A stretch of 58,716 nt of DNA from Desulfobacula sp. (lineage in GTDB: Bacteria; Desulfobacterota; Desulfobacteria; Desulfobacterales; Desulfobacteraceae), in the NCBI GenBank assembly GCA_013792075.1, contig VMSR01000260.1:1-58716 (forward strand), given 5' to 3'. Below, in pieces: positions 51,722 to 58,716 of the stretch; the first letter of the stretch is position 1; every line of letters starts with the position of its first letter. The notes under the pieces are model-generated. The model saw only the letters and a list, made by a program, of their open reading frames with translations. It did not search any database and was not told where the DNA came from. The translations under genes were made by a program, and so were the position numbers.

Positions 51722-53389
51722 TTATTTGCCCTTGGCTTTGGGACCGCCGCCGCGAAGCCCGGCACCGGAACCTCTGACGGAAGCGGATTGGGATTTAAAA
51801 CCGCCTGTTTTTGAGAAATTGCTGCTCTGATATTTGGGGGATTGCTTCACAAAGCTACCGCGGGTACCATATTGTTGATTTCCGGTTTGGGTTTTCCCAA
51901 AATAGGGTTGCTGGTTCCTATGGGTATTGTTCCAGCTACCCCAGGCCCCCCGGTGAAAATAGGAGGGGGGGAAAAAGAAGAGGTGGGAGAAGAGTGCATA
52001 CTTTCCGTACCAGGACCAGAAGCTGTTGCCGGTATCATCTTTCTTCCATTCTCCGTACTTGGGATTGCCCATGTAGGCAAGCCCCGGTGGCGTGGCCTGG
52101 GTTATACGGTCCTGTTCAAATACCCCATAGGGTTTTGACAGGATGGCCATGCCCAGAAATTCCAGGTTTTGTTCATAAAAGGACGGGTCTACCTGAATCC
52201 AGTCGGTTTCACTGGTTTCCCCGTTTTCTTCCTTTAAATACTTGTGATAATAAACCTCTTTGGAATCTTCAACCCCGAAGGATGCTGCATTGTGATACCG
52301 CGCCGGCCATTGTTCCGTGGGGTTAATGTCCAATTGCTTCCAGGTATCGCCGATCTGGCTTGAGAACCTGAGCCCGCTGAATCCCGGGGACAGTGTGGCG
52401 ATGTTTTCCATTTCGTTCTCTGTTAAGATTTCATATGCCGATGGGGTCACCTGGCGTTGAAAAGTGGCAAACTTTGGATCATAATAGTCGGAGTTCTCAT
52501 CCCAGGATTCCCGTTTAATGGTGACAAAATAATCTTCTTTCATGTCCTGGAGAACCTTTGTATAGCTCTCATAAAGTTGTGCCAGATCCCGCTCAAATAC
52601 GGGCAGGGTCTGTTCAAGGGTTTTATCATCCCGGGTCAGGGCATCGGCATTGTCGATGAAGGCGGCATAGTCGGGGCCGGCTTTGGATTTGTGGGCCTCA
52701 TATTCCCGGGTGGCGGCGTAGAGGTGGTCCTTTGCCGCCTGTTGCATTTTAAGAAAGGGAGAAAATTGTGTATCAATTTTTTCAATGCTGTCCGGAAATG
52801 CATCCCGGGCCTTTGTCACGGATCCTTCCTCCAGGCCGGCTACCTGGGCTATGATCCTTTGGGAAATTGCCTGGGCTGCAGCCTGGACGGCATCGGTGTT
52901 GTCCATGGCCTCACGGATCCGTGAAAACCTGTTGATCGGTCTTTTGGCCTGTTGTCTGGCCTCCTGGATGACCTGGTTGATCCGTTTTGTCTGGACCAGA
53001 ACCTGGGGGGCAGATTCAGGGGCGTTTTTTTTCAATAAAGGAACCAGTTCTTGTTTATGAAGATCTCCGGCCCGGTCCAGAGACTTTCTTGCCTTGGCAA
53101 ACAGGTTGTCCCAGTCTTCTTTCTGGGCATAGGGTGCAATGGGCGCAAAAGCAGCTGATTTTTTCAGGCTTGCAAATTGTTTTTGGTCTTTTTGAATCTC
53201 TTTTTGGGCTGCTTCAATGGCATCTGGAATGGCCTTGGCATTTTTTTTGACATCATCGGGAAGGCCCGGTCCACATCCAGAAAGGGACAAAAACATCAAT
53301 ACAATGCCGGTCAGTATCAAAAAGTTCAAAAGATGAACCCAGGAGCTTGTCAGGTGCCGGATAGCTTCGGGCAATTTATTGGATATCAT
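51722..53389 (-). CDS. Large uncharacterised lipoprotein
   Basis: 555 residues. A hydrophobic segment at about 19-38 ends in 'FLSLSGC' (Cys39), a lipobox. Residues 45-310 are charged and helical (coiled coil: 'PDAIEAAQKEIQKDQKQFA', 'RINQVIQEARQQAKRPINRF'), a folded middle part has Trp/Tyr-rich blocks ('ESWDENSDYYDPKFATFQRQ', 'EVYYHKYLKEENGE'), and the last 90 residues are Gly/Ser/Asn/Arg-rich ('GSGAGLRGGGPKAKGK'). I recognise no family. Its start overlaps the DUF4178 stop by 14 bases and it precedes DUF350 by 17 bases, so it is part of the TelA cluster, probably at the outer face of a membrane. Confidence 0.78.
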   Translation of the reverse strand: MISNKLPEAIRHLTSSWVHLLNFLILTGIVLMFLSLSGCGPGLPDDVKKNAKAIPDAIEAAQKEIQKDQKQFASLKKSAAFAPIAPYAQKEDWDNLFAKARKSLDRAGDLHKQELVPLLKKNAPESAPQVLVQTKRINQVIQEARQQAKRPINRFSRIREAMDNTDAVQAAAQAISQRIIAQVAGLEEGSVTKARDAFPDSIEKIDTQFSPFLKMQQAAKDHLYAATREYEAHKSKAGPDYAAFIDNADALTRDDKTLEQTLPVFERDLAQLYESYTKVLQDMKEDYFVTIKRESWDENSDYYDPKFATFQRQVTPSAYEILTENEMENIATLSPGFSGLRFSSQIGDTWKQLDINPTEQWPARYHNAASFGVEDSKEVYYHKYLKEENGETSETDWIQVDPSFYEQNLEFLGMAILSKPYGVFEQDRITQATPPGLAYMGNPKYGEWKKDDTGNSFWSWYGKYALFSHLFFFPPSYFHRGAWGSWNNTHRNQQPYFGKTQTGNQQYGTRGSFVKQSPKYQSSNFSKTGGFKSQSASVRGSGAGLRGGGPKAKGK

Positions 53390-54023
53390 CCCCCAGGGCT
53401 CCTTTGCTCATGATGGTGATTTCTCCGGGCGCAATTGATTTGGAAAGATATATTTTGTGTTCGTCCCGGCCCGAGCCGGTCCATTCTTCAATGGTTAAAA
53501 ACAGGCTGCTTCCCTCGTTTTCAAATTCATACATATAGACCTTTTCTTCTTTTCCGTTTCTTTGATAAACGGCGGCCCAGTCATCTTCGTACCAGAATTT
53601 CTGTCCGGCATAGACAATGGCATCCTTGTCATCGGCAATCTGGTCCAGGTCATCTTCGTCCACGGCCTGTCCCTCTTCATCTTTGATATACTTGAAGCTG
53701 GTCTGTTCCAGGGTGATGGAAACTTCCAGCTCATCATCAAATTCCCATTCAAAATGACCGGTATGCCCTGTTTCCAGGCACATACAGGTGAGTTCGGTGA
53801 TAAAATAGTCCTGGGGCCTGGCAAAATCCTCGGACATTTCCTGGTATCGGTTTATTTCCTGTACATAATAGGTGTCTCCAAAACAGGTAAAAAAACAACC
53901 GACCGCAGCATCCATAAGGGTCATGGATGTCTGGTCCGCCTCCGGAATAAGCCTTTTTTTATCAAGGGAGCGGACGAGGGAAAACCGCTGTTCAAAGGAT
54001 TTTTTTACGGCCGTATCTATCAT
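53376..54023 (-). CDS. DUF4178-like protein
   Basis: 215 residues, soluble, acidic (many Asp/Glu). A beta-rich pattern with Trp/Tyr ('CLETGHTGHFEWEFDDELEV', 'GQKFWYEDDWAAVYQRNG', 'LTIEEWTGSGRDEHKIYLSK') resembles DUF4178, a family often next to spermidine synthase-like and DUF350 genes; the assignment is by pattern and context, not certain. AGGAG before the ATG supports the start. It comes 16 bases after telA and overlaps the lipoprotein gene. Function unknown. Confidence 0.7.
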   Translation of the reverse strand: MIDTAVKKSFEQRFSLVRSLDKKRLIPEADQTSMTLMDAAVGCFFTCFGDTYYVQEINRYQEMSEDFARPQDYFITELTCMCLETGHTGHFEWEFDDELEVSITLEQTSFKYIKDEEGQAVDEDDLDQIADDKDAIVYAGQKFWYEDDWAAVYQRNGKEEKVYMYEFENEGSSLFLTIEEWTGSGRDEHKIYLSKSIAPGEITIMSKGALGDDIQ

Positions 54024-54039
54024 GGGATCTCTCCTTTTA

Positions 54040-55269
54040 TTAGTCTTGGCGTCTGGCGGTCAGGGCATCGGTTCTTGCCCTGAACCGTTCATTCATTTTC
54101 CCCAGGGCGGAAGAACTCTGGGAGGCGATGTTTATGGTTTCCTTGGAGATCAGGGCATAGGTTTCAAAGGCTTGTTCATAAGAATTGCAGGCTTCTTCCA
54201 GAGCCTTGATATTAACGGTCATGCTCTGGCTCATCTGGGCGCCCTTGATGGCAGCAGCGCCAATGACCTTTGCCGTGTCCTTCATGGTTTCTGCGGCTGC
54301 CTGCTGTACCATGTCCAGGTGCTGAAGGGTTTCCATCTGCTGTTCTGCGGCAACCCGGACCGCCAGGGCATTTTTCACGGCCGTGGACAGGATCATGTCG
54401 GTTCTCTGGACCAGGCGTCTGACCAGGTGGGAGTTTCTTACCATCATCTCTCCGCCGAACCGGGTCTGGAGGTTGGAGTTGTCAATGGTCTGGAGATCCA
54501 CAACCGCCATGGCAAGATCCGAGGTGAGTGTGGTCAGGGCTTCTTTTATCCTGGGGTCTTGAACCGTTTCCATGTGGGCCATAAGTTTCTGCCAGATGAC
54601 CTGGCCCAGAAATATTTTTTCCTGGAGGCGGGGCTGGATTTCTTTTAAGGAGTCGCAGATGGTGGAAAGTTCCGACGCGTCAAAGGCCACCTGGTCTGCC
54701 TCGTTGCGCAAATGGGTCCGGATGCCGTCAATGGTGGAATTGACAGTTTCCCTGCGCTCGGCAATAATCCTTAAGATCTCGTCTCCCTTGGGCAGCCGGT
54801 TTATGGTTTTGGTGAACAGGCCCAGCATTTTTTTGGGAAAGGGCATTTCCTGTCTTCCGACCATGGTTGGATTAACCTTGTCCAGTTCTGTTTTGATGGC
54901 CAGGATGTTTTTTCCCACAGGTGAGGAATCGTCCGTGGCAACATTCTTGAGCACATTGCCCATTTTCCGGTCATAGAGGGTGACCTGGGCCTGGGTCTGG
55001 TCCATGATTTCCTGGCCCAGGGAAAAGACAAAATTGCCCAGCTGCCAGTCGGCGGGTTCGGCTTTGACTTTTTCCAAAAACGCATTGGCCTCGGCTTCAA
55101 TGGCCTGAATATCTTGAACGGCCAGGTGCTTGGGCTGGATCGGTTCCAGGCTGGAGGGGGATTGGACCTTGGTCAGTGCTCCCTGGCCGGAAATTTCAGT
55201 CACGTCTGCAAGAACCGGCGCTTTGGCCTGGCTGGCAACATTTTTTAGGTCTTGGGAATAATCGTTCAT
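54040..55269 (-). CDS. TelA-like toxic anion resistance protein
   Basis: About 409 residues, soluble and mostly helical, in the TelA family first named for tellurite resistance. Visible blocks are 'DRKMGNVLKNVATDDSSPVG', 'FLGQVIWQKLMAHMETVQDP' and the C-terminal 'AVKNALAVRVAAEQQMETLQ'. AAGGAGG lies a few bases before ATG 55269; the ORF extension to 55371 runs through the preceding gene and is not used. TelA usually pairs with XpaC-like proteins and, in the Ter/Psp networks, with envelope-stress genes. The first gene of the cluster, a small membrane protein, is 10 bases upstream. Confidence 0.88.
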   Translation of the reverse strand: MNDYSQDLKNVASQAKAPVLADVTEISGQGALTKVQSPSSLEPIQPKHLAVQDIQAIEAEANAFLEKVKAEPADWQLGNFVFSLGQEIMDQTQAQVTLYDRKMGNVLKNVATDDSSPVGKNILAIKTELDKVNPTMVGRQEMPFPKKMLGLFTKTINRLPKGDEILRIIAERRETVNSTIDGIRTHLRNEADQVAFDASELSTICDSLKEIQPRLQEKIFLGQVIWQKLMAHMETVQDPRIKEALTTLTSDLAMAVVDLQTIDNSNLQTRFGGEMMVRNSHLVRRLVQRTDMILSTAVKNALAVRVAAEQQMETLQHLDMVQQAAAETMKDTAKVIGAAAIKGAQMSQSMTVNIKALEEACNSYEQAFETYALISKETINIASQSSSALGKMNERFRARTDALTARRQD

Positions 55270-55279
55270 TGGTTCCTCC

Positions 55280-55798
55280 TTAAGAAAATTTTCCGGCGAG
55301 AAAATGGGCCATGGTTTTGAATTCAGCGGTCTCGTTTTTTTCAACAATGTCCCGGGATCTGTGGGTAACATCGTGGAGACTCTGGAGGGTTGTTTGAAAG
55401 TTTTCCAACTGATGTTGTCTGCTGTCTTCCGACAGGTCCAAAAATTCCTTTACGGTCTTGTAAAGATGGGACAGACCGATTTTTTTGATCTCATAGGTCA
55501 AAGATTCTCCGGGGTATCGTTCCATCATGGCAGGCAGAACCGCTTTAAGGTCATCAATGATTTGTTCAACTTTGAGAACCATCTCCATTGAGAAGGTTAT
55601 ATCCTTTCGGATCAAAAGATTTAAGCCCAGCAATACATCCAGAATCTCTTTAAACTCTTCTTCGGGAGATTTTGAGGGGGGAGGGGGTGTCATGGGATTT
55701 TCAGACACCTTCATGCCGGCTTCCCTGATTTTTTTCATGACCAGGCCAAAGCCGATGACAGCAGCCAGAAAAATGGTTACAGCAATAATGATGGTCAT
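55280..55798 (-). CDS. Small membrane-anchored helical protein upstream of telA
   Basis: 172 residues from ATG 55798 (AAGGAG eight bases upstream; the earlier ATG at 55828 lacks a site). One membrane helix at 2-18 ('IIIAVTIFLAAVIGFGLVM'), a Pro-rich linker ('NPMTPPPPSKSPEEEF') and a helical cytoplasmic domain ('RKDITFSMEMVLKVEQIIDD', 'LYKTVKEFLDLSEDSRQHQL'). XpaC-like partners are typical upstream of telA; this one has the same position and shape, but I cannot confirm homology. It is the first gene of the cluster and its upstream region is shared with the divergent 56110 lipoprotein. Confidence 0.78.
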   Translation of the reverse strand: MTIIIAVTIFLAAVIGFGLVMKKIREAGMKVSENPMTPPPPSKSPEEEFKEILDVLLGLNLLIRKDITFSMEMVLKVEQIIDDLKAVLPAMMERYPGESLTYEIKKIGLSHLYKTVKEFLDLSEDSRQHQLENFQTTLQSLHDVTHRSRDIVEKNETAEFKTMAHFLAGKFS

Positions 55799-56109
55799 CT
55801 GGTTAGCTCCTTCTAGGGTAGTTTCCATTATAATCTGTTGAAAAATAATGCAGGTCTATGATTTTACAAGGTTAGAAAAATGTTAAAACCTGTAACAGAT
55901 ATACATAGGCAGCAAGAAAAATCAAGCTTTCCGGTCTGTTTGATTTCCCTTAGGTCCTGATTGGATCTGCAGGGCATGCGTGGGGAAACCGGGTTCTTTT
56001 TTGTGCCGGACAATCCATAAGGATGCTTGACTTTGGGAACTTAATGTTTACTTCATATAGCCAAGAATGGGCGGATAAAATCATTAAATCAAAGCGTAAG
56101 GATAATAGT
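55799..56109. other. Intergenic region between TelA cluster and lipoprotein gene
   Basis: About 310 bases with no convincing gene; the in-frame start at 56023 belongs to the lipoprotein ORF but is not favoured. It must contain the divergent promoters for the TelA cluster and the lipoprotein. I see no strong inverted repeat or clear -10/-35 pair. Confidence 0.4.
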
Positions 56110-56580
56110 ATGAAACAATTGGCCGACAGTATAAAAATTATTTTTTTTGCGGGCCTCACGGCAGTTCTGATTTTTGGATGTGCTTCCAGCAGGTCAAGTG
56201 AGGTGTATTCAAGGGACCAGGCCCAAAAGGCCCAGGCTGTTGTTGCAGGAATCGTTGAATCCGTCAAACAAATAACCATTGAAGGCACCAAGACCCCTGT
56301 GGGAACAGTTGCCGGCGGGGTTGCCGGCGGGGTTTTGGGCAGCACCATCGGCGGTGGTTCCGGGAGAGCCGTTGCCACTGTGGTCGGAGCCCTTGCAGGG
56401 GCTGCTGCCGGGACTGTTGCCGAAGAGGGATTGACCAAAAAAGCGGGTCTTGAAATTGTGGTCAAGCAGGACAACGGCCAGACCATTGTGGTGGTCCAGG
56501 AAGCAGACGTCATGTTTGCCCCCGGAGACCGGGTCAGGATAATTTCTGCACCCGACGGCACCACGCGGGTGTCCAAATAA
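56110..56580 (+). CDS. Glycine-zipper lipoprotein (SlyB/17-kDa antigen type)
   Basis: 156 residues from ATG 56110 (AAGGAT seven bases before it). A lipoprotein signal ends at 'AVLIFGC'. The middle carries a glycine-zipper 2TM domain ('GTVAGGVAGGVLGSTIGG', 'ATVVGALAGAAAGTVAEEGL') and a C-terminal beta part 'GLEIVVKQDNGQTIVVVQEA' then 'FAPGDRVRIIS'. SlyB-like proteins sit in the outer membrane and respond to envelope stress. It lies between the TelA cluster and typA on the plus strand. Confidence 0.88.
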   Translation: MKQLADSIKIIFFAGLTAVLIFGCASSRSSEVYSRDQAQKAQAVVAGIVESVKQITIEGTKTPVGTVAGGVAGGVLGSTIGGGSGRAVATVVGALAGAAAGTVAEEGLTKKAGLEIVVKQDNGQTIVVVQEADVMFAPGDRVRIISAPDGTTRVSK

Positions 56581-56649
56581 ACACAAACGATATAATTTCT
56601 ACAAAATCGTCTACTCTGTACCATTTATAAAGGAAAGCAACAGGAGAAT

Positions 56650-58497
56650 ATGAAAAAGAATACAAGTTTTAATGAAAAATTACGCAACATTGCCATTATT
56701 GCCCATGTTGACCATGGCAAAACCACACTTGTGGATGCAATGTTCAAGCAGAGTGGACAGTTCAGGGAAGGCCAGGAAGTGGATGAGCGGCTCATGGACA
56801 GTATGGACCTTGAGCGGGAGCGGGGCATTACCATTGCCGCCAAAAATTGTTCGGTCACCTGGAAGGGCGTAAAAATTAATATTATTGATACCCCGGGCCA
56901 TGCGGATTTTGGCGGGGAGGTGGAACGGGCATTGTCCATGGCCGACTCTGCCATTCTTCTGGTGGATGCCTCCGAAGGACCGTTGCCCCAGACCCGGTTT
57001 GTATTGAAAAAAACCTTTGAAGCCAAATTGCCGGTGATGGTGATCATCAATAAGATCGACCGCAAGGATGCCAGGGTTGATGAGGTTCTGGACATGGTTT
57101 ATGATTTGTTCATCGACCTGAATGCCACGGAAGAGCAGCTTGAGTTTACCTATCTGTATGCCATTGGCCGGGATGGGATTGTCAAACGGGAACTGGAAGA
57201 TGATGTGGACAATCTCAATGTTTTGTTCGACCTTATTTTAGAGGAGATGCCTCCTCCTTACTATGATCCCAGTGCCCCTTTTCAGATGCTGGTCTCGGAT
57301 CTGGGATATTCCGACTACCTTGGCCGCCTGGCCATCGGCAAAGTATTCAACGGATCCGCCGCATCCCATGCAAGTCTTGTCTGCATCAATGAAGAGAACA
57401 AGCAAAAAGTCTTGAAGGTCTCCAAACTCCAGTCCTATGACGGTCCTGCCCTTGTGCCCGTGGAAGTGGCCCAGACCGGGGATATTGTGGTGCTGTCGGG
57501 TATTGAGGATGTCAAGATCGGGGATACCATCTGCACCAAGGAGGAACCGGTACCCCTTCCCAGGATTACCGTGGATGAACCCACAGTTTTCATGCAGTTT
57601 ACGATCAACACCTCTCCCTTTGCCGGCCAGGACGGCAAATATGTCCAGTCCCGGAAAATCCGCGAGCGCCTGCTCAAGGAAACCCTGATGAATGTGGCCA
57701 TTGAGGTGGAAGAAAGCACCACGGATGAAAGCTTTGTGGTTAAGGGCCGGGGGGAACTCCAGCTGGCCATCCTCATCGAAACCATGCGCAGGGAAGGCTT
57801 TGAACTCTGCGTGGGCCGTCCCCGGGTTATTTACAAGGAACAGGACGGGGTTCGCCTGGAACCCATTGAGCATTTGTTCGTGGACTGTGACGAAGCGTTC
57901 ATGGGTGTGGTTACGGAAAAACTCTCCATCCGGAAAGGAAAGATGATCAATCTGGTCAACAACGGCAAAGGCCGCTCCAGGATTGAATTTTCCATTCCCT
58001 CCCGTTCGTTGATCGGGTACCCGGATGAGTTCATGACCGATACCAGGGGAACGGGCATCATGAACTCCTATCTGTCCGGGTATGAACCCTTTCGCGGGGA
58101 GTTCCCGGTCCGGTTCACAGGTTCCCTTGTGGCAGACCGCCAGGGAAAGGGCGTGGCCTATGGGCTTTTTAACCTGGAACCCAGGGGACAGCTGTTTATC
58201 ATTCCGGGCACCCCGGTCTATGAGGGCATGGTCATTGGCGAGCATAACCGGAATACCGACATTGACGTCAATGCCTGCAAGGAAAAGAAACTGACCAATA
58301 TGCGGGCGTCTGGCAAGGATGAAAACGTGGTCTGTTCGCCCATACGGGAGATGACCCTGGAAAAGGCCATCCATTTTATCCGGGATGATGAAATGGTCGA
58401 AGTGACGCCCCACTCCATCCGGATACGGAAAACCATTTTACCGGCCGGGAAACGCCATCTGGCAGCCGGGAAATTAAAAAAGATGGATAAAAACTAA
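56650..58497 (+). CDS. typA: Translational GTPase TypA/BipA
   Basis: 615 residues, elongation-factor fold. G1 'AHVDHGKTTLVDAM', G2 'ERGITIAAKN', G3 'DTPGHADFGGEVERAL', G4 'NKIDRKDARVDEVLD'. The C-terminal domain with 'MNSYLSGYEPFRGE' and 'GTPVYEGMVIGEHNRNTDID' is specific to TypA/BipA. It binds ribosomes under stress and cold and helps 50S assembly. CAGGAGAAT directly before the ATG supports the start. The next gene starts 20 bases downstream. Confidence 0.97.
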   Translation: MKKNTSFNEKLRNIAIIAHVDHGKTTLVDAMFKQSGQFREGQEVDERLMDSMDLERERGITIAAKNCSVTWKGVKINIIDTPGHADFGGEVERALSMADSAILLVDASEGPLPQTRFVLKKTFEAKLPVMVIINKIDRKDARVDEVLDMVYDLFIDLNATEEQLEFTYLYAIGRDGIVKRELEDDVDNLNVLFDLILEEMPPPYYDPSAPFQMLVSDLGYSDYLGRLAIGKVFNGSAASHASLVCINEENKQKVLKVSKLQSYDGPALVPVEVAQTGDIVVLSGIEDVKIGDTICTKEEPVPLPRITVDEPTVFMQFTINTSPFAGQDGKYVQSRKIRERLLKETLMNVAIEVEESTTDESFVVKGRGELQLAILIETMRREGFELCVGRPRVIYKEQDGVRLEPIEHLFVDCDEAFMGVVTEKLSIRKGKMINLVNNGKGRSRIEFSIPSRSLIGYPDEFMTDTRGTGIMNSYLSGYEPFRGEFPVRFTGSLVADRQGKGVAYGLFNLEPRGQLFIIPGTPVYEGMVIGEHNRNTDIDVNACKEKKLTNMRASGKDENVVCSPIREMTLEKAIHFIRDDEMVEVTPHSIRIRKTILPAGKRHLAAGKLKKMDKN

Positions 58498-58516
58498 GCC
58501 ATAAAAAGGGGGGGAG

Positions 58517-58716
58517 ATGATCTGGTTAAACACGTTAATTACATTACTTCTTCCCTTTGTTCCCAAATCCCTGGTAAAATTTATTGCCCGACACTATATT
58601 GCCGGAGAGACCCTGGAACAGGCTGTTGTAAAAACCAAACAACTGAACCGGCAGAAGATCCAGGTGACCCTGGATCTTCTAGGGGAAGATCCGGTCAGCA
58701 AAGCCCATTGTACCCA
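58517..58716 (+). CDS. Proline dehydrogenase family protein, N-terminal part
   Basis: The gene runs off the window after 66 codons. It begins 'MIWLNTLITLLLPFVPKSLV' and continues 'ARHYIAGETLEQAVVKTKQLN' then 'VTLDLLGEDPVSK', which matches the start of proline dehydrogenases (FAD enzyme of proline catabolism; 'YIAGETLEDA...LLGE' pattern). The ATG at 58517 follows a purine-rich GGGGGGGAG. It is 19 bases after typA and may be in the same transcript. Confidence 0.8.
   Translation, partial: MIWLNTLITLLLPFVPKSLVKFIARHYIAGETLEQAVVKTKQLNRQKIQVTLDLLGEDPVSKAHCT

Overview
The window looks like chromosomal DNA of an anaerobic sulfate-reducing bacterium of the Desulfobacterales type. The basis is gene content rather than a marker gene: paired DUF3786 proteins with [4Fe-4S] motifs, a 12-haem c-type cytochrome, a DsrE-family protein, a CoA-transferase/GNAT fusion, a metX/metW methionine operon and many c-di-GMP and two-component signalling proteins. 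No rRNA, tRNA, CRISPR array, intact insertion sequence or prophage was seen. Genes are dense, many starts overlap the preceding stop, and clear AGGAGG-like ribosome binding sites are common.

Layout. 1-2.7 kb: the start of an unidentified gene (N terminus only), two DUF3786 genes, and a divergent Fe-S/LuxR-type regulator split into two frames at a run of ten A. 2.7-7.1 kb: a two-gene unit encoding a membrane SPFH (prohibitin-like) protein and a 1104-residue protease with two AAA+ modules and a Lon-type proteolytic domain. 7.2-14.7 kb: a minus-strand series metY-like, metX, metW, nadA, a diguanylate cyclase with two periplasmic solute-binding domains, and an O-methyltransferase. 14.8-19 kb: a chemoreceptor and, convergent to it, a dodecahaem cytochrome. 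19-23.5 kb: an RlmN-like radical SAM enzyme, then diguanylate cyclase, sigma-54 activator and another diguanylate cyclase. 23.5-28.4 kb: LysE exporter, 2-hydroxyacid dehydrogenase, DsrE protein and CoA-transferase/GNAT fusion in one operon, with an EamA transporter divergent. 28.4-32.2 kb: YcaO-TPR plus MOSC, an ECF sigma/anti-sigma pair, and a short scar with a truncated secreted-protein remnant beside a tandem repeat. 32.2-38.7 kb: pepA, MoxR, DUF58, transglutaminase and mutY as one operon. 38.8-48.3 kb: two large sensor kinases flanking an SH3/M48 protease/CHASE2-cyclase operon. 48.5-55.8 kb: an EF-P-like factor and a five- to six-gene envelope-stress type cluster (TelA, DUF4178, lipoprotein, DUF350, membrane spermidine-synthase-like). 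56-58.7 kb: a glycine-zipper lipoprotein, typA/bipA and the start of a proline dehydrogenase gene.

The two most promising units for new biology are the SPFH + AAA-AAA-Lon pair, which resembles in design the HflKC-FtsH membrane protease complex but is built from different parts, and the TelA/DUF4178/lipoprotein/DUF350/aminopropyltransferase-like cluster. Smaller leads are the A10 slippage site in the Fe-S regulator, a shared N-terminal module in a neighbouring diguanylate cyclase and sigma-54 activator, and an activator with GVATGV in place of GAFTGA.
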